Shown: positions 19,187-29,380, counted from the stretch's first letter. The stretch is DNA of 64,000 bases from Candidatus Stoquefichus massiliensis AP9 (GCF_000455285.1 NZ_HG005288.1:13395-77394); one strand, 5' to 3'. Notes: a model not told the origin generated them from the letters alone. Made by a program: numbers and translations.

Positions 19187-19846
19187 TTATAACCAAATTG
19201 ATGAATCCTTTTGCGATCCCTGTTCGAAATGATATTTCACAATTCCTAAGTTAATTTTATCATAAGATCCATGACTAGATATGTCTACATGATGATCTTT
19301 CAAGGTTAAAAAAAACTTTTGACTGTTCATAGCTGTTGGTGCTAACATCACGGCTTGCATACCTTTTTCAAACCATTCTGTTTTTTCATCAATGCATAAA
19401 CAGCACTTTTCCATTGGTAGACTTTTGTGTGGTTTCCCTTGTGTTATTCCATAACCAACTGTTATCACACAAGCAATTTTCTCCTCAGCATGTAATGAAC
19501 AAGGAACTTTTTTAGCATGATAAGTTGCTCCAACCCAGCATGTATTTAAACCTAATTGTTGGGCTTTGAGGACAACTCTTTCACCAAAGTATCCAACTTT
19601 TTCATTATCATCATCACTCTTTATAATAAATGCTATATAATTATGAACATTCTTAAATCTACCATAATGAACAAAGAAACTTTGAAAAGCTTGTGGTTCA
19701 TTACAGATGAGTTGAATCTTTAACCCAGATTCTTGCTGACATAATGCAATTTCATGATTCAATTGATGAATGATATCTTCTTCAATAGGTTTTAACTCAT
19801 ATTGACGTACGGAATGTCTGTCTTCTATAGCCTGCCATATATCCAT
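19187..19846 (-). CDS. Nitroreductase-family protein
   Basis: A 219-residue flavoprotein of the nitroreductase superfamily, closest in layout to the TM1586-type fused-half form. The MDIWQAIEDRHSVRQYE start is the usual FMN-phosphate site, GYFGERVVLKAQQLGLNTCWVGA is the core helix, and LAPTAMNSQKFFL repeats a flavin-site motif in the second half. Substrates cannot be predicted. The ATG follows the topB stop by 14 bases with AAGAGGA upstream, so it is expressed with topB. Confidence 0.85.
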   Translation of the reverse strand: MDIWQAIEDRHSVRQYELKPIEEDIIHQLNHEIALCQQESGLKIQLICNEPQAFQSFFVHYGRFKNVHNYIAFIIKSDDDNEKVGYFGERVVLKAQQLGLNTCWVGATYHAKKVPCSLHAEEKIACVITVGYGITQGKPHKSLPMEKCCLCIDEKTEWFEKGMQAVMLAPTAMNSQKFFLTLKDHHVDISSHGSYDKINLGIVKYHFEQGSQKDSSIWL

Positions 19847-19860
19847 AATATTCCTCTTTC

Positions 19861-22044
19861 CTATTTCAATTGATCCTTTAGATTTAACAAGGCTGCAAAA
19901 GGTGAATCTTCTACACTAGTCTGTGTTTCTTTCTTTTGTTTTTGTAAATATTTTTTTACATCACTTTTGCCAGCACTTTGTTTTCTTTCATCTCTTTCCT
20001 TTTGGAAAGCTTTCATACCAATACGATAACCACATGTTTTACATACAAACATCTGTTTGTCACCTTTTCCAACAAGTTCTAATTTCTTATGACAATTTGG
20101 ACAACGCGCATTTGTAATAACAGATAAAGTTTCTCGATAATGACATTCACGTGATGAACAGACTAACATTTTTCCTTTTTTTCCATTCACTTCTAATAAT
20201 GGTTCTCCACATTCTGGACATTTCTTGGAAGTTATATTATCATGTTTAAACTGACCTTCACTATTTTCAATCTCATCAATAATTCTTGTTGTATATTGAC
20301 GGATATTTTGAATAAATTCTTTTGAATGTTTTTTCTTTTGGGCTATAAGTGCCAATTCTGTTTCCCATTTAGCAGTGAGTTCTGGTGAACGTAAATCACG
20401 AGGAACAAGTCCTAACAATTGTTTTCCTTTTTGTGTGACATGAATCTCCTGTCCACGTTTTTCAATTAAAAATGTATTAAATAATTTTTCAATAATGTCT
20501 GCTCTTGTCGCAACAGTCCCTAAACCACCTGTATTCACCAACATTTTATTCAATGACTGTGTTGAAGATTCCATAAAACGAATAGGATTTTCCATTGCTG
20601 ATAAAAGAGATGCCTCATTAAAATAAGCAGGTGGCTGCGTTTGACCCATTGTTTTCTTTAAATCAATAACAGAGAGTTTTTGTCCAACCGTCAAAACAGG
20701 TAACGTTTGATTATTCTCTTCATTATCATCTAAAATATGTCCATAGACTTCTTTCCAGCCTAAGGATTTTTCAATCTTTCCATTTGCATAAAAATGCTCT
20801 TGTTTCATGACAGCCGTTATAGTCGTTTGTTCATATTCATAAGGTGGTAATAAAACAGATAAAAATCTTTTTAGTACCAATTCATAAATTTTTAATTCAC
20901 TATTATTGAGTTCTCCTAAATAAGCAGGCTGTTCAGTTGGTATAATCGCATGATGATCACTGACCTTACTATTATTCACAAAATGTGATTGTTTTTTGAT
21001 TGGTTTTGATAAAATCTTATGAATCACAAGATCATGATTTCCACCAAGTGATGCTTCTAAACGTTCTTTGAGTGTTGGAACAATATCATCTGTTAGATAA
21101 CGAGAATCTGTACGTGGATAGGTTAATAATTTATGATATTCATATAAATTTTGCATAATTGATAATGTTTCTTTAGCTGAATATCCATACATTTGGTTCG
21201 CATCTCTTTGCAATTCAGTTAAATCATATAATTGTGGTGAATATGTTTTTTTAGCAGTCTTTTTTATATCTGTGACTTGCATAGACTGATTGCTTATATT
21301 TTCAATTAAATGGTCTATTTTTTCTTCGTTAAAGAGATGTGTTTCATTTTTAGATGAATGCCATGTCCAGCGAATAGAATCAGTATTCACTTGAATACCA
21401 TAAAAATTCTGTGGTTTGAATTGACGGATTTTTTCTTCTTGCGCCGCTATCATTGCAAGCGTAGGTGTTTGCACTCTTCCACAAGCTAACTGTGCATTAT
21501 ATTTACATGTCAAGGCTCTTGTTGCATTAATTCCAACTAACCAGTCTGCAACACTTCGACTATAAGCACTATAATATAATGGTTCATATTCTTTGGCATC
21601 TTTTAGATGTCTAAAGCCATCTTTAATTGCTTTATCAGTTACTGATGAAATCCATAAACGCTTTAAAGGTTTCTTAATTCCAGCTTTTTGAATAATCCAG
21701 CGAGCAACCAACTCGCCTTCTCTTCCTGCATCAGTTGCAATGACAATCTCTGAAACATCATTTCTTAACAATTGTGTTTTAACAGCATTGAATTGTTTAC
21801 TTGTTTTTCCTATTACAACCAATGACATTCTTTCAGGCATAATAGGTAAATCATTCATATTCCAACTTTTATAATTTTTATCATATTTTTCTGGGTCAGC
21901 CAAAGTAACTAGATGACCTAATGCCCAAGTGACAATATACTGATTTCCTTCCATAGCTCCATTGATTTTTTTATGACAATTTAACACTCTTGCTATATCA
22001 CGACCTACAGAAGGTTTTTCTGCTAATACTAATATTTTTGACAT
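19861..22044 (-). CDS. topB: DNA topoisomerase III (type IA)
   Basis: A 727-residue decatenase that passes single strands. It starts with the Toprim domain (VLAEKPSVGRDIARVL; ATDAGREGELVARW carries the acidic residues). The active-site Tyr is in LLTYPRTDSRYL near residue 310. The C-terminus has two four-Cys zinc ribbons (CPECG...CSSREC and CPNCHKK...CKTCG), followed by a basic tail. This form is common in Firmicutes plasmids and chromosomes. It has its own promoter and heads an operon with the nitroreductase gene. Confidence 0.95.
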   Translation of the reverse strand: MSKILVLAEKPSVGRDIARVLNCHKKINGAMEGNQYIVTWALGHLVTLADPEKYDKNYKSWNMNDLPIMPERMSLVVIGKTSKQFNAVKTQLLRNDVSEIVIATDAGREGELVARWIIQKAGIKKPLKRLWISSVTDKAIKDGFRHLKDAKEYEPLYYSAYSRSVADWLVGINATRALTCKYNAQLACGRVQTPTLAMIAAQEEKIRQFKPQNFYGIQVNTDSIRWTWHSSKNETHLFNEEKIDHLIENISNQSMQVTDIKKTAKKTYSPQLYDLTELQRDANQMYGYSAKETLSIMQNLYEYHKLLTYPRTDSRYLTDDIVPTLKERLEASLGGNHDLVIHKILSKPIKKQSHFVNNSKVSDHHAIIPTEQPAYLGELNNSELKIYELVLKRFLSVLLPPYEYEQTTITAVMKQEHFYANGKIEKSLGWKEVYGHILDDNEENNQTLPVLTVGQKLSVIDLKKTMGQTQPPAYFNEASLLSAMENPIRFMESSTQSLNKMLVNTGGLGTVATRADIIEKLFNTFLIEKRGQEIHVTQKGKQLLGLVPRDLRSPELTAKWETELALIAQKKKHSKEFIQNIRQYTTRIIDEIENSEGQFKHDNITSKKCPECGEPLLEVNGKKGKMLVCSSRECHYRETLSVITNARCPNCHKKLELVGKGDKQMFVCKTCGYRIGMKAFQKERDERKQSAGKSDVKKYLQKQKKETQTSVEDSPFAALLNLKDQLK

Positions 22045-22071
22045 ATTGCTACCTCATTTCTATATACGTTG

Positions 22072-22100
22072 AGTCTACCACATGAGCATTTATTTATCAA
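22072..22100 (-). promoter_or_regulatory. Promoter of topB
   Basis: On the minus strand TTGATA (22095-22100), 17 bases, TAGACT (22072-22077), 28 bases before the ATG. Confidence 0.7.
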
Positions 22101-22484
22101 TAAAATCTATGTTACAATTGCCATTGTATGTCTTTTCGTATAATCCTTAAACTCGTACTTCATTCTAAAATAACGTAATACATAATGCTTAAATTTATAG
22201 AAATCATCACTAATATTATCACAAACCTCAAAATAAATTTTAATTAATATTATTAATAATCACTAAAACACATCATAAATAATTGAAACGGCATTCTTAA
22301 ATAACTTATTTTATCTGTTATTTGTTTCTCATTTTATTGTAGAATATTAAAAAATGTAAAAAAATTCATTTTTTTCAAATAAAAGAAGGGTATTTTTATC
22401 ATTGATAACCATTTTCTTTAAGCAATAATTGTATAATACCCTTAGGATATACCTCATAAATATGTTTTGTTTCTCTAACTATAA
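22101..22484. other. Non-coding stretch upstream of topB
   Basis: Very AT-rich, with no coding frame, RNA gene or strong hairpin seen. It ends where the higher-GC Rpn-like remnant begins. Confidence 0.4.
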
Positions 22485-23293
22485 AAATCTATAAGAAGCC
22501 TGAAGTATTTGCTGATTTTGCCAATCTTGCCCTTTTTAACGGCAAAGAAATCATTAAGCCGGATATGCTTCATCAGTGGGACAGTGATGGCTCAACAGAC
22601 TCCATGACAGAAATGTCATCGAGTCTGTTGAAAGAAGAAAAGACAACATCATGCTGACTGAGATTGACAGAATATCTGTTCTCATTGCGATTGAACATCA
22701 GCAGAGAATTGACGATTCCATGTGCAAGCGTGTCTTCACCTATGATCATGCAATCTACAATCAGCAGTTCAACTTATGTGATGTTAATAAAAGACAATAT
22801 CTGCATTTTATACCAGTTGTAACGATTGTCATCTATACTGGTGAAAGCTACTGGATAAAGCCAAGAACGCTTAAGGATCGCATGTATATTCCTAAAGTGA
22901 TCAATGATAAGATGAATGACTGGAATGGGAACATTATGGATATGAAGGAAATGGATTATGCAAAACTAAGATGCACAAGCAATCAGAAGATTGTCATGAC
23001 AATATTATTAAGCAAGGAAGAGGCAATAGTGGTTTTCACAATTATAAGAGTGAAAGAACTGATTGGCTACATAAAAAAAGAAGAAAAGGAGGAAATAAGT
23101 ATGTGTACAGCAATGAGAGAATTTAGAGCAGAGGGTGAAAAGATTGGAGAGAATCATGGAATAATGATTGGTGAAAATCGTGGTAAAGACTGAGAAGCAG
23201 ATTGAAAAAAGTGAAGATAAACAGTTAGAATTATTAACTGATTCATTATCTGACATTCAAACAGAAGAAGATGTTTTAAAGATTATTGCATAA
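22485..23293 (+). pseudogene. Decayed Rpn/YhgA-like PD-(D/E)XK nuclease gene
   Basis: Three frames together read as one Rpn-family (YhgA-like, PF04754-type) protein. The first piece is KPEVFADFANLALFNGKEIIKPDMLHQ, the second ERRKDNIMLTEIDRISVLIAIEHQQRID followed by FIPVVTIVIYTGESYW, and the tail is KSEDKQLELLTDSLSDIQTEEDVLKIIA. Shifts are needed near 22600 and near 23187, and no start with a ribosome site is visible. GC is higher than its surroundings, which suggests transfer. An internal ATG at 22651 could give 180 residues, but it would lack the N-terminal part. Confidence 0.8.
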
Positions 23294-23343
23294 TTTATAT
23301 TTCTACCAAACAATAAGGTCCAATAAAATATACATAAAAAGAT

Positions 23344-23388
23344 AACCAGGAAATTAATAATGTCATCTACATTACTATTTCCTGGTTT
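23344..23388 (+). terminator. Hairpin, probable terminator after the Rpn-like remnant
   Basis: AACCAGGAAAT pairs with ATTTCCTGGTT, and the inner bases AATGT/ACATT extend the stem. It is followed by TTT. Confidence 0.6.
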
Positions 23389-23501
23389 TAAATAAAGTAA
23401 ACTTTATTATATTCATTTCTTCTTAAATTATTCTATTAAATTCATTAATATGATAGTTAAACTCATTATTAATAATAAGTTTATAAAAAAGTCTTACGGC
23501 C

Positions 23502-25355
23502 TTAGTCCATTTCAATAGCACCAGTATATAGCTGGTAATACTTACCTTTTTCTTTCATTAATGATTCGTGGTTACCACGTTCAATAATATGCCCTTGTTC
23601 CAAAACCATAATACAATCACTATTTTTAATTGTAGAAAGTCTATGGGCAATAACCAATGTTGTTCTTCCATCCATCAGTTTATCCATACCATTTTGAACG
23701 AGTTTTTCTGTACGTGAATCAATAGATGAAGTCGCTTCATCAAGAATTAAAGCGGGAGGATTAGCAACCGCAGCTCTCGCAATTGCCAATAACTGTCTTT
23801 GCCCTTGAGATAAATTCCCCCCATCACCTGTTAGCATTGTTTGATAACCATTAGGAAGATGTTTGATAAAAGTATCAGCATTTGCTAATTTTGCAGCCTC
23901 TATACATTCTTCATCAGTTGCATCTAATCTCCCATAACGGATATTATCAAGTACAGTTCCTGTAAATAAATGCGTATCCTGTAAGACAACACCCAATGAT
24001 CTTCTTAGATCATCTTTCTTAATGAGCTTAATATCAATACCATCATATGTTATTGTCCCATTTTGAATATCATAAAAACGATTAATCAAATTGGTAATGG
24101 TTGTTTTTCCTGCTCCTGTTGCACCAACAAAAGCAATCTTTTCACCTGGATTAGCAAAAACACTCACATCGTGCAAAACCATACGATCATCAAAATAACC
24201 AAAGTCAACATTTTCAAGTCGAATATCACCAATCATTGGAACAAGTTCCACTTCACCACTAGAACGAGGATGACGCCATGCCCAATGTCCAGTTCTTTCA
24301 TTTGTTTCTACCATTTGATTATCTACATATTTTACACGACATAAAGTCACAATTCCTTGATCAACTTCACTTTCTTGATCTAATAAATCAAAGATACGTT
24401 TTGCTCCTGCCTGTGCCATTGCAACACTATTAATTTGCTGAGAAATTTGACCTACTGGCTGATTAAAGTTTTTATTCAATGTTAAAAACGAAACAAGTGT
24501 TCCAATTGTAAGTCCTGCATAACCACTTAAACTCATAACGGCTCCTACAATAGCACAAATGATATAAGATATATTTCCTGTTTGAACTGTTACTGGCATT
24601 AAAATATTAGCAAATTTATTAGCCTGAAAAGCACTTTCTTTTAATTCATTATTCATTTTTCTAAATCCTTCAATTGCTTTTTCTTCATGATTAAAGACTT
24701 TCACAACCTTTTGACCGGAAATCATTTCTTCTATATATCCATTGACTTTCCCTAAATCATTTTGTTGTTTCACAAAATAACGACCTGATAGACTACCCAA
24801 TTTTTTCGATGTTACCATCATCACACATAACATCACTAAACTCACACCTGTGAGTGGTAAACTTAAAGTCAGCATTGAAACAAAAACTGTTATAATCGTT
24901 ATCGCACTAGAAAGCAGTTGAGGAATTGATTGACTAATTAACTGTCTTAATGTATCTGTATCATTAGTATAAACAGACATGATATCACCATGTGATGTGC
25001 GATCAAAATAACGAATTGGTAAAGATTCCATATGTTCAAACAACTGCATTCTTAAATTTCTTAAATACCCTTGTGTAACAGTAACCATAATACGATTAAA
25101 AGAAAAAGCACAGATCACTCCAATACCAAAGAAACAAGCCACACGAATCAAAGCTTGAAATAAGCCACTAAAGTCAGGAGATGGATTACCAATCAATGGT
25201 ACGATATAATCATCTATCAAAACCTGCATAAATAATGTCCCTTGAACTGTTGCAAAAGCATTTCCAATAATACATAAGAAAACAATCATTAAATGAATCT
25301 TATATTGTTTAAAAATATCTTTTAATAGTCGCGCTAATACATTTTGTTTTTTCAT
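23502..25355 (-). CDS. Heterodimeric ABC exporter, subunit with canonical Walker B
   Basis: A 617-residue half-transporter: six membrane helices (residues 1-330), then an ATPase domain. Walker A is GATGAGKTT, Walker B is ALILDEATSSID with the catalytic Glu, and the H-loop is IAHRLSTI. The signature reads LSQGQ instead of LSGGQ, as in the partner that completes a degenerate site. An insertion of about 45 residues (VKYVDNQMVETNERTGHWAWRH) lies between the membrane and ATPase parts. The start overlaps the stop of the second subunit by one base (TAATG). Likely a drug or peptide exporter of the LmrCD/BmrCD type. Confidence 0.93.
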   Translation of the reverse strand: MKKQNVLARLLKDIFKQYKIHLMIVFLCIIGNAFATVQGTLFMQVLIDDYIVPLIGNPSPDFSGLFQALIRVACFFGIGVICAFSFNRIMVTVTQGYLRNLRMQLFEHMESLPIRYFDRTSHGDIMSVYTNDTDTLRQLISQSIPQLLSSAITIITVFVSMLTLSLPLTGVSLVMLCVMMVTSKKLGSLSGRYFVKQQNDLGKVNGYIEEMISGQKVVKVFNHEEKAIEGFRKMNNELKESAFQANKFANILMPVTVQTGNISYIICAIVGAVMSLSGYAGLTIGTLVSFLTLNKNFNQPVGQISQQINSVAMAQAGAKRIFDLLDQESEVDQGIVTLCRVKYVDNQMVETNERTGHWAWRHPRSSGEVELVPMIGDIRLENVDFGYFDDRMVLHDVSVFANPGEKIAFVGATGAGKTTITNLINRFYDIQNGTITYDGIDIKLIKKDDLRRSLGVVLQDTHLFTGTVLDNIRYGRLDATDEECIEAAKLANADTFIKHLPNGYQTMLTGDGGNLSQGQRQLLAIARAAVANPPALILDEATSSIDSRTEKLVQNGMDKLMDGRTTLVIAHRLSTIKNSDCIMVLEQGHIIERGNHESLMKEKGKYYQLYTGAIEMD

Positions 25356-27085
25356 TAGGCTTCCTCCTTCCCTTTCATTTGTGTTTCATATATTGTTTGA
25401 TAAATTTCATTTGTTTTAAGTAAGTTCTCATGTTTATCAAAACCATCAACAATACCATCATTTAAAACAATGATACGGTCAGCACTTTGAACGCTTGAGA
25501 TACGCTGTGAAATAATTAATTTTGTTGTATCAGGAATACGTTCTTCAAATGATTGCTGAATACTGGCATCTGTGGCTGTATCAACAGCACTTGTAGAGTC
25601 ATCTAAAATCAATATTTTAGGTTTCTTTAACAAAGCTCTAGCAATACACAATCTTTGTTTCTGACCTCCTGAAACATTCGTTCCACCTTGTTCAATATAG
25701 GTGTTATAGCCGTCTTCAAAACGTTGAATAAACTCATCTGCACAAGCTAAACGACAGGCTTCCTGACATTCTTCTAGCGTTGCATTCTCATTACCCCATT
25801 TCAAATTTTGTAAAATTGTGCCACTAAATAAGACATTGTTTTGTAAAACGACAGCAACCTCATCCCTTAGAACTTCTAAATCATAAAAGCGTACATCTTG
25901 TCCACCAACACATACACTTCCTGATTCCACATCATACAAACGACTAATCAGATTAACCAAACTACTTTTGGCACTTCCTGTTCCACCAATAATTCCAATT
26001 GTTTCGCCAGTGTGAATATGCAAATCAATATCTCTTAAAACTGGTTCCCCATCACCATGTTTGTATGAAAAACTAACCATGTTGAAATCAATAGATCCAT
26101 CTTTAACAGATGTTAATGCTTTTTCTGGTGATACCAAATCAGATTGTTCATTAATGACTTCAGCAATACGTCTAGCTGAAGCAAGAGACATTGTTATCAT
26201 GACAAATACCATAGATAACATCATTAACGACATTAAAATATTCATCGTATAACTAAATAAACTTGTCAGTTCTCCTGTTGTTAAGTTTCCGGCTACAACG
26301 CTTTGTGCTCCCAACCATGATAATAAAAGTATACAACCATAAACAGCAAGCATCATGGCAGGGTTATTGAATGCTAAGATTCCCTCTGCTTTAACAAACA
26401 TCTTGTAAATGTTTTGTGCAGCTTTTTGAAATTTTACATTTTCATGTTTTTCACGCACAAAAGATTTGACAACGCGAATGCCAACAACATTTTCCTGAAC
26501 ACTTTCATTTAAGTCATCATATTTTGGAAAAACTTCATTAAAATAACGCATAGCTTTATACATAATAAAACCTAATACAATAATCAAAAAGATAATTGCA
26601 AAAACAAATATCATACTCAGTTCAACATTAATCATCAATGCCATTGCAAGTGCTGAAAGCATACTCATTGGAGCACGTATACACATACGTATTAACATCT
26701 GATAAGCAATTTGAACATTGGTTACATCCGTTGTTAAACGTGTTACGAGTCCTGCTGTACTGTATTTATCAATATTGGAAAATGCAAAAGTCTGAATATG
26801 GGTAAACATTGCATCTCTTAAATTCGCTGCAAATCCAGTTGATGCTCTAGCAGCATATTTACCAGCTAAAAATCCAAGTAATAATGTCCCAATCGCAATC
26901 ACAAACATCATGATACCATATCTTGTCACAGCATTCATATTCTGTGCTTCAATACCTCTGTCAATCAATGCAGCCATCAGTAATGGAATCGTAATTTCAA
27001 GTATAACTTCCACAACTGCATAGAACATTGTTAAAAATGAATCCTTTTTATATTCTTTAATTTGTTTCATTAAAGTTTTAATCAT
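25355..27085 (-). CDS. Heterodimeric ABC exporter, subunit with degenerate Walker B
   Basis: A 576-residue half-transporter, six membrane helices then ATPase. Walker A is GGTGSAKSS, the signature is a normal VSGGQKQRL, and Walker B is ILILDDSTSAVD, with Asp where the catalytic Glu belongs. The H-loop position reads ISQRISSV (Gln for His). This is the non-hydrolysing half of an asymmetric heterodimer, matched by LSQGQ in the partner. AAAGGATG precedes the ATG. An operator-like site upstream matches one in front of the marR gene. Confidence 0.93.
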   Translation of the reverse strand: MIKTLMKQIKEYKKDSFLTMFYAVVEVILEITIPLLMAALIDRGIEAQNMNAVTRYGIMMFVIAIGTLLLGFLAGKYAARASTGFAANLRDAMFTHIQTFAFSNIDKYSTAGLVTRLTTDVTNVQIAYQMLIRMCIRAPMSMLSALAMALMINVELSMIFVFAIIFLIIVLGFIMYKAMRYFNEVFPKYDDLNESVQENVVGIRVVKSFVREKHENVKFQKAAQNIYKMFVKAEGILAFNNPAMMLAVYGCILLLSWLGAQSVVAGNLTTGELTSLFSYTMNILMSLMMLSMVFVMITMSLASARRIAEVINEQSDLVSPEKALTSVKDGSIDFNMVSFSYKHGDGEPVLRDIDLHIHTGETIGIIGGTGSAKSSLVNLISRLYDVESGSVCVGGQDVRFYDLEVLRDEVAVVLQNNVLFSGTILQNLKWGNENATLEECQEACRLACADEFIQRFEDGYNTYIEQGGTNVSGGQKQRLCIARALLKKPKILILDDSTSAVDTATDASIQQSFEERIPDTTKLIISQRISSVQSADRIIVLNDGIVDGFDKHENLLKTNEIYQTIYETQMKGKEEA

Positions 27086-27121
27086 ATGATCATCCTTTCT
27101 TTTTTAGTACGCAACCAAACT

Positions 27122-27135
27122 ATTCGCTAACGAAC
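27122..27135 (-). promoter_or_regulatory. MarR operator-like site before the ABC exporter
   Basis: On the minus strand GTTCG-TTAG-CGAAT, an inverted repeat that matches the site at 27630-27643. It lies about 37 bases before the exporter start codon. Confidence 0.55.
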
Positions 27136-27150
27136 TATATAATTGAATAA

Positions 27151-27171
27151 AAATCAGGAATTTCCTGATTT
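27151..27171 (-). terminator. Terminator at the end of marR
   Basis: ATCAGGAA/TTCCTGAT hairpin followed by TTTTATT on the minus strand. It overlaps the marR stop and implies the exporter genes have their own promoter. Confidence 0.65.
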
Positions 27172-27613
27172 ATAAATTCTTTTTAACATTTTCAATTAAT
27201 TTATCAGATAAGTGAACAAACATATCAATTTCCTCACCCGTTAATCCATCAACTAATATTTCATGTAATTTTCTCATTTCCTGACTCATCATTGCATTAA
27301 AATGACGACTTTGTTCTGTTAAAACAATTTTCTTTAATCTTGCATCATGTGAAACAGCAACTCTTTGAATCATTCCTTTTTTACACATTAATTTTAACAT
27401 TTCAGAAGTGGTTGAACGATTAATTGAAAACTCTGCTTCAATATCTTTTTGAAATGTATCAATACCTAAATCCTCACGATCCTGTAAAAAGCCAATAATC
27501 CATGTATGCATTAATGTGGCATGATCTGGACGATGACCAAAATGTTTATCCATATTTCTTTTCAATAAATTATTTAATGTTTTAATTCTGTGTCCTACTG
27601 GATCTCGATACAT
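27170..27613 (-). CDS. MarR-family transcriptional regulator
   Basis: A 147-residue winged-helix regulator. DFQKDIEAEFSINRSTTSEMLKLMCKKGMIQR-like residues (from FQKDIEAEFSINRST) form the recognition helices, and SHDARLKKIVLTEQS is the wing. The upstream 14-residue extension is rejected because AGGAAGTGAGACA fits ATG 27613. An inverted repeat in its own promoter and a copy before the exporter genes suggest it represses both. Confidence 0.9.
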   Translation of the reverse strand: MYRDPVGHRIKTLNNLLKRNMDKHFGHRPDHATLMHTWIIGFLQDREDLGIDTFQKDIEAEFSINRSTTSEMLKLMCKKGMIQRVAVSHDARLKKIVLTEQSRHFNAMMSQEMRKLHEILVDGLTGEEIDMFVHLSDKLIENVKKNL

Positions 27614-27629
27614 TGTCTCACTTCCTATT

Positions 27630-27643
27630 GTTCGGTTACGAAC
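27630..27643 (-). promoter_or_regulatory. MarR operator-like site in its own promoter
   Basis: GTTCG-GTTA-CGAAC, a perfect five-base-arm inverted repeat, 17 bases upstream of the marR start codon. Same arms as the site at 27122-27135. Confidence 0.6.
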
Positions 27644-27719
27644 ATATACTATCACAACAATTCATAATTGTAAAGCATAACTTTCAATCTATTTATAATA
27701 ATTTCATTTATTATTATAC

Positions 27720-27746
27720 AAAAAAGCCAAGATTAATAGACTTGGC
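27720..27746 (-). terminator. Terminator of the FprA-rubredoxin operon
   Basis: GCCAAG/CTTGGC stem followed by six T on the minus strand, 12 bases after the rubredoxin stop. Confidence 0.8.
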
Positions 27747-27757
27747 AATTTTATTAA

Positions 27758-27919
27758 TTATTCTTCAATTTTAGAAAAAACATCAGTCCCTAAACCACAT
27801 AATGGACATACCCATTCATCAGGTATATCTTCAAACTTTGTACCTGGTTCTACACCTTGATCTGGATCTCCTAATGCTTCATCATAAATATATCCACATA
27901 CATCACACACATACTTCAT
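27758..27919 (-). CDS. Rubredoxin
   Basis: A 53-residue rubredoxin with both iron knuckles: [14 protein letters not shown] at the N-terminus and [12 protein letters not shown] near the C-terminus (Cys-x2-Cys twice), plus the conserved [21 protein letters not shown] core. Its ATG lies inside the last codons of the FprA gene (17-base overlap in another frame), with AAGGTGG upstream, so translation is coupled. It is the expected electron donor of FprA. Confidence 0.95.
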   Translation of the reverse strand: MKYVCDVCGYIYDEALGDPDQGVEPGTKFEDIPDEWVCPLCGLGTDVFSKIEE

Positions 27920-29075
27920 CAATACATCCACCTTCCATAATTATTTTTGCGAGAGACTTTAGTTCCTCTACGCTTTCTTCCTTTAAAGCACCTCGAATAG
28001 TTATTGATGGTTCCATATAATCCAATCCTTTCAAACAATCAAGAACTTCTTTCATTGCTTTATTTGCACTCGGAGCCCATGTTCCATTCTCAATAAAAGC
28101 AATAGATCTATTTTGAAAATTCTTGCTCTTCAAATGATGAATGAACTGTTCCATTGGACAGAACACACCACCATCATAACTTGATGCTGCTAAAACAATA
28201 CGATCATACATAAATGCATCGGCAATCACATAAGACACATCCGTACGTGACAAATCACGTAATATAACTTTCTCACCTTGTTCTTCTAACAAAGAAGCTA
28301 AGATCTGTGCTGCTTCCATTGTATGTCCATGTATAGAAGCACAAGCAATAAGAATACCACTCTCTTCTGGTGTATATGTACTCCATAATTCATAATATCT
28401 TATATATTGAGCAATATCTTCTTTTAAGACTGGACCATGCAATGGACAAATCATATCTATCTTCAATTTTTGAGCTTTCTTTAAAACATTTTTAACTTGT
28501 AGCCCATATTTTCCAACTATATTTGTATAATATCTTCTTGCTTCATTGATCCATGGGTGAGTATCGTCATAAAACGTACCAAAAGCATCAGCTGAAAATA
28601 AAATATTTTCCGTTTGATCATATGTCATCATGACTTCTGGCCAATGAACCATCGGAGCCATCATAAACTGCAAAATATGTTTTCCAAGTTCCAATGTATC
28701 ACCCTCTTTAACCAAAACACGCTTTGTTTGATCATTAAGTTCAAAATATTCATCAATCATTGTAAATGTTTTCACATTTCCCACAATTTTCATATGTGGA
28801 TACTTTTTGGCAGCAATCTGTACACAAGCGCCATGATCTGGTTCCATATGTGATACAATTAAATAATCAGGATTTCTTCCTGCCAATGCTTTTTCTAGGT
28901 TTGCAAGCCAAGCATCTTTTCCTCTTCTATCTACTGTATCCATAATGGCAATCTTTTCATCCATAATCATATATGAATTATAGGTTACACCATGGGATAG
29001 TGGATACTGTCCCTCAAACAAATCTAAATCCTTATCATAAACACCAATATATTTTATTGAATCAGTTACATTCAT
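27903..29075 (-). CDS. fprA: Flavodiiron protein (FprA-type O2/NO reductase)
   Basis: A 390-residue cytoplasmic protein that reduces O2 or NO to protect anaerobes. The N-terminal MBL domain carries the di-iron ligands (HMEPDHG near residue 82, then the His in PMVHWP, ADAF and CPLHGPVL). The C-terminal flavodoxin domain (from about residue 255, [15 protein letters not shown]) binds FMN. GAGGTGAG precedes ATG 29075. It forms an operon with rubredoxin and lies next to, but is separated by a terminator from, the Rnf operon. Confidence 0.96.
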   Translation of the reverse strand: MNVTDSIKYIGVYDKDLDLFEGQYPLSHGVTYNSYMIMDEKIAIMDTVDRRGKDAWLANLEKALAGRNPDYLIVSHMEPDHGACVQIAAKKYPHMKIVGNVKTFTMIDEYFELNDQTKRVLVKEGDTLELGKHILQFMMAPMVHWPEVMMTYDQTENILFSADAFGTFYDDTHPWINEARRYYTNIVGKYGLQVKNVLKKAQKLKIDMICPLHGPVLKEDIAQYIRYYELWSTYTPEESGILIACASIHGHTMEAAQILASLLEEQGEKVILRDLSRTDVSYVIADAFMYDRIVLAASSYDGGVFCPMEQFIHHLKSKNFQNRSIAFIENGTWAPSANKAMKEVLDCLKGLDYMEPSITIRGALKEESVEELKSLAKIIMEGGCIDEVCV

Positions 29076-29107
29076 TTCTACTCACCTCGCTAACTATTCT
29101 ACACTTT

Positions 29108-29137
29108 AGTATACCCAATATCAAAAGATTTGCTCAA
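29108..29137 (-). promoter_or_regulatory. Promoter of fprA-rubredoxin
   Basis: On the minus strand TTGAGC (29132-29137), 18 bases, TATACT (29108-29113). The remainder of the 29076-29390 spacer holds only the Rnf terminator; no gene seen. Confidence 0.6.
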
Positions 29138-29347
29138 CAAGAATAAAATAATGAAAATTGTTTTTCTATTTCTTTTATAACCATAATATCTTATCAATTT
29201 CTTGTTATTTAAATCAGTCATATATATGACTTATACAAACATATTCATTTTGTCTTCACTTTATATTTTCTTTATCAATAATGACTTGACTATGCAATAA
29301 GTCACATATATTTCATAAAATATTAGATCATTCTAAAGTTTATAAAA

Positions 29348-29380
29348 CAAAAAAGAACCATGAATTTGATTCACAGTTCT
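29348..29380 (-). terminator. Terminator of the rnf operon
   Basis: An 11-bp stem (AGAACTGTGAA with TTCATGGTTCT, two wobbles), then TTTTTTG on the minus strand, 10 bases after the rnfB stop. Confidence 0.75.

Noticed and set aside
24063-24344. Plus-strand frame of 93 codons inside the ABC exporter gene
   Set aside because: Shadow of a strongly supported gene; no start signal or family.
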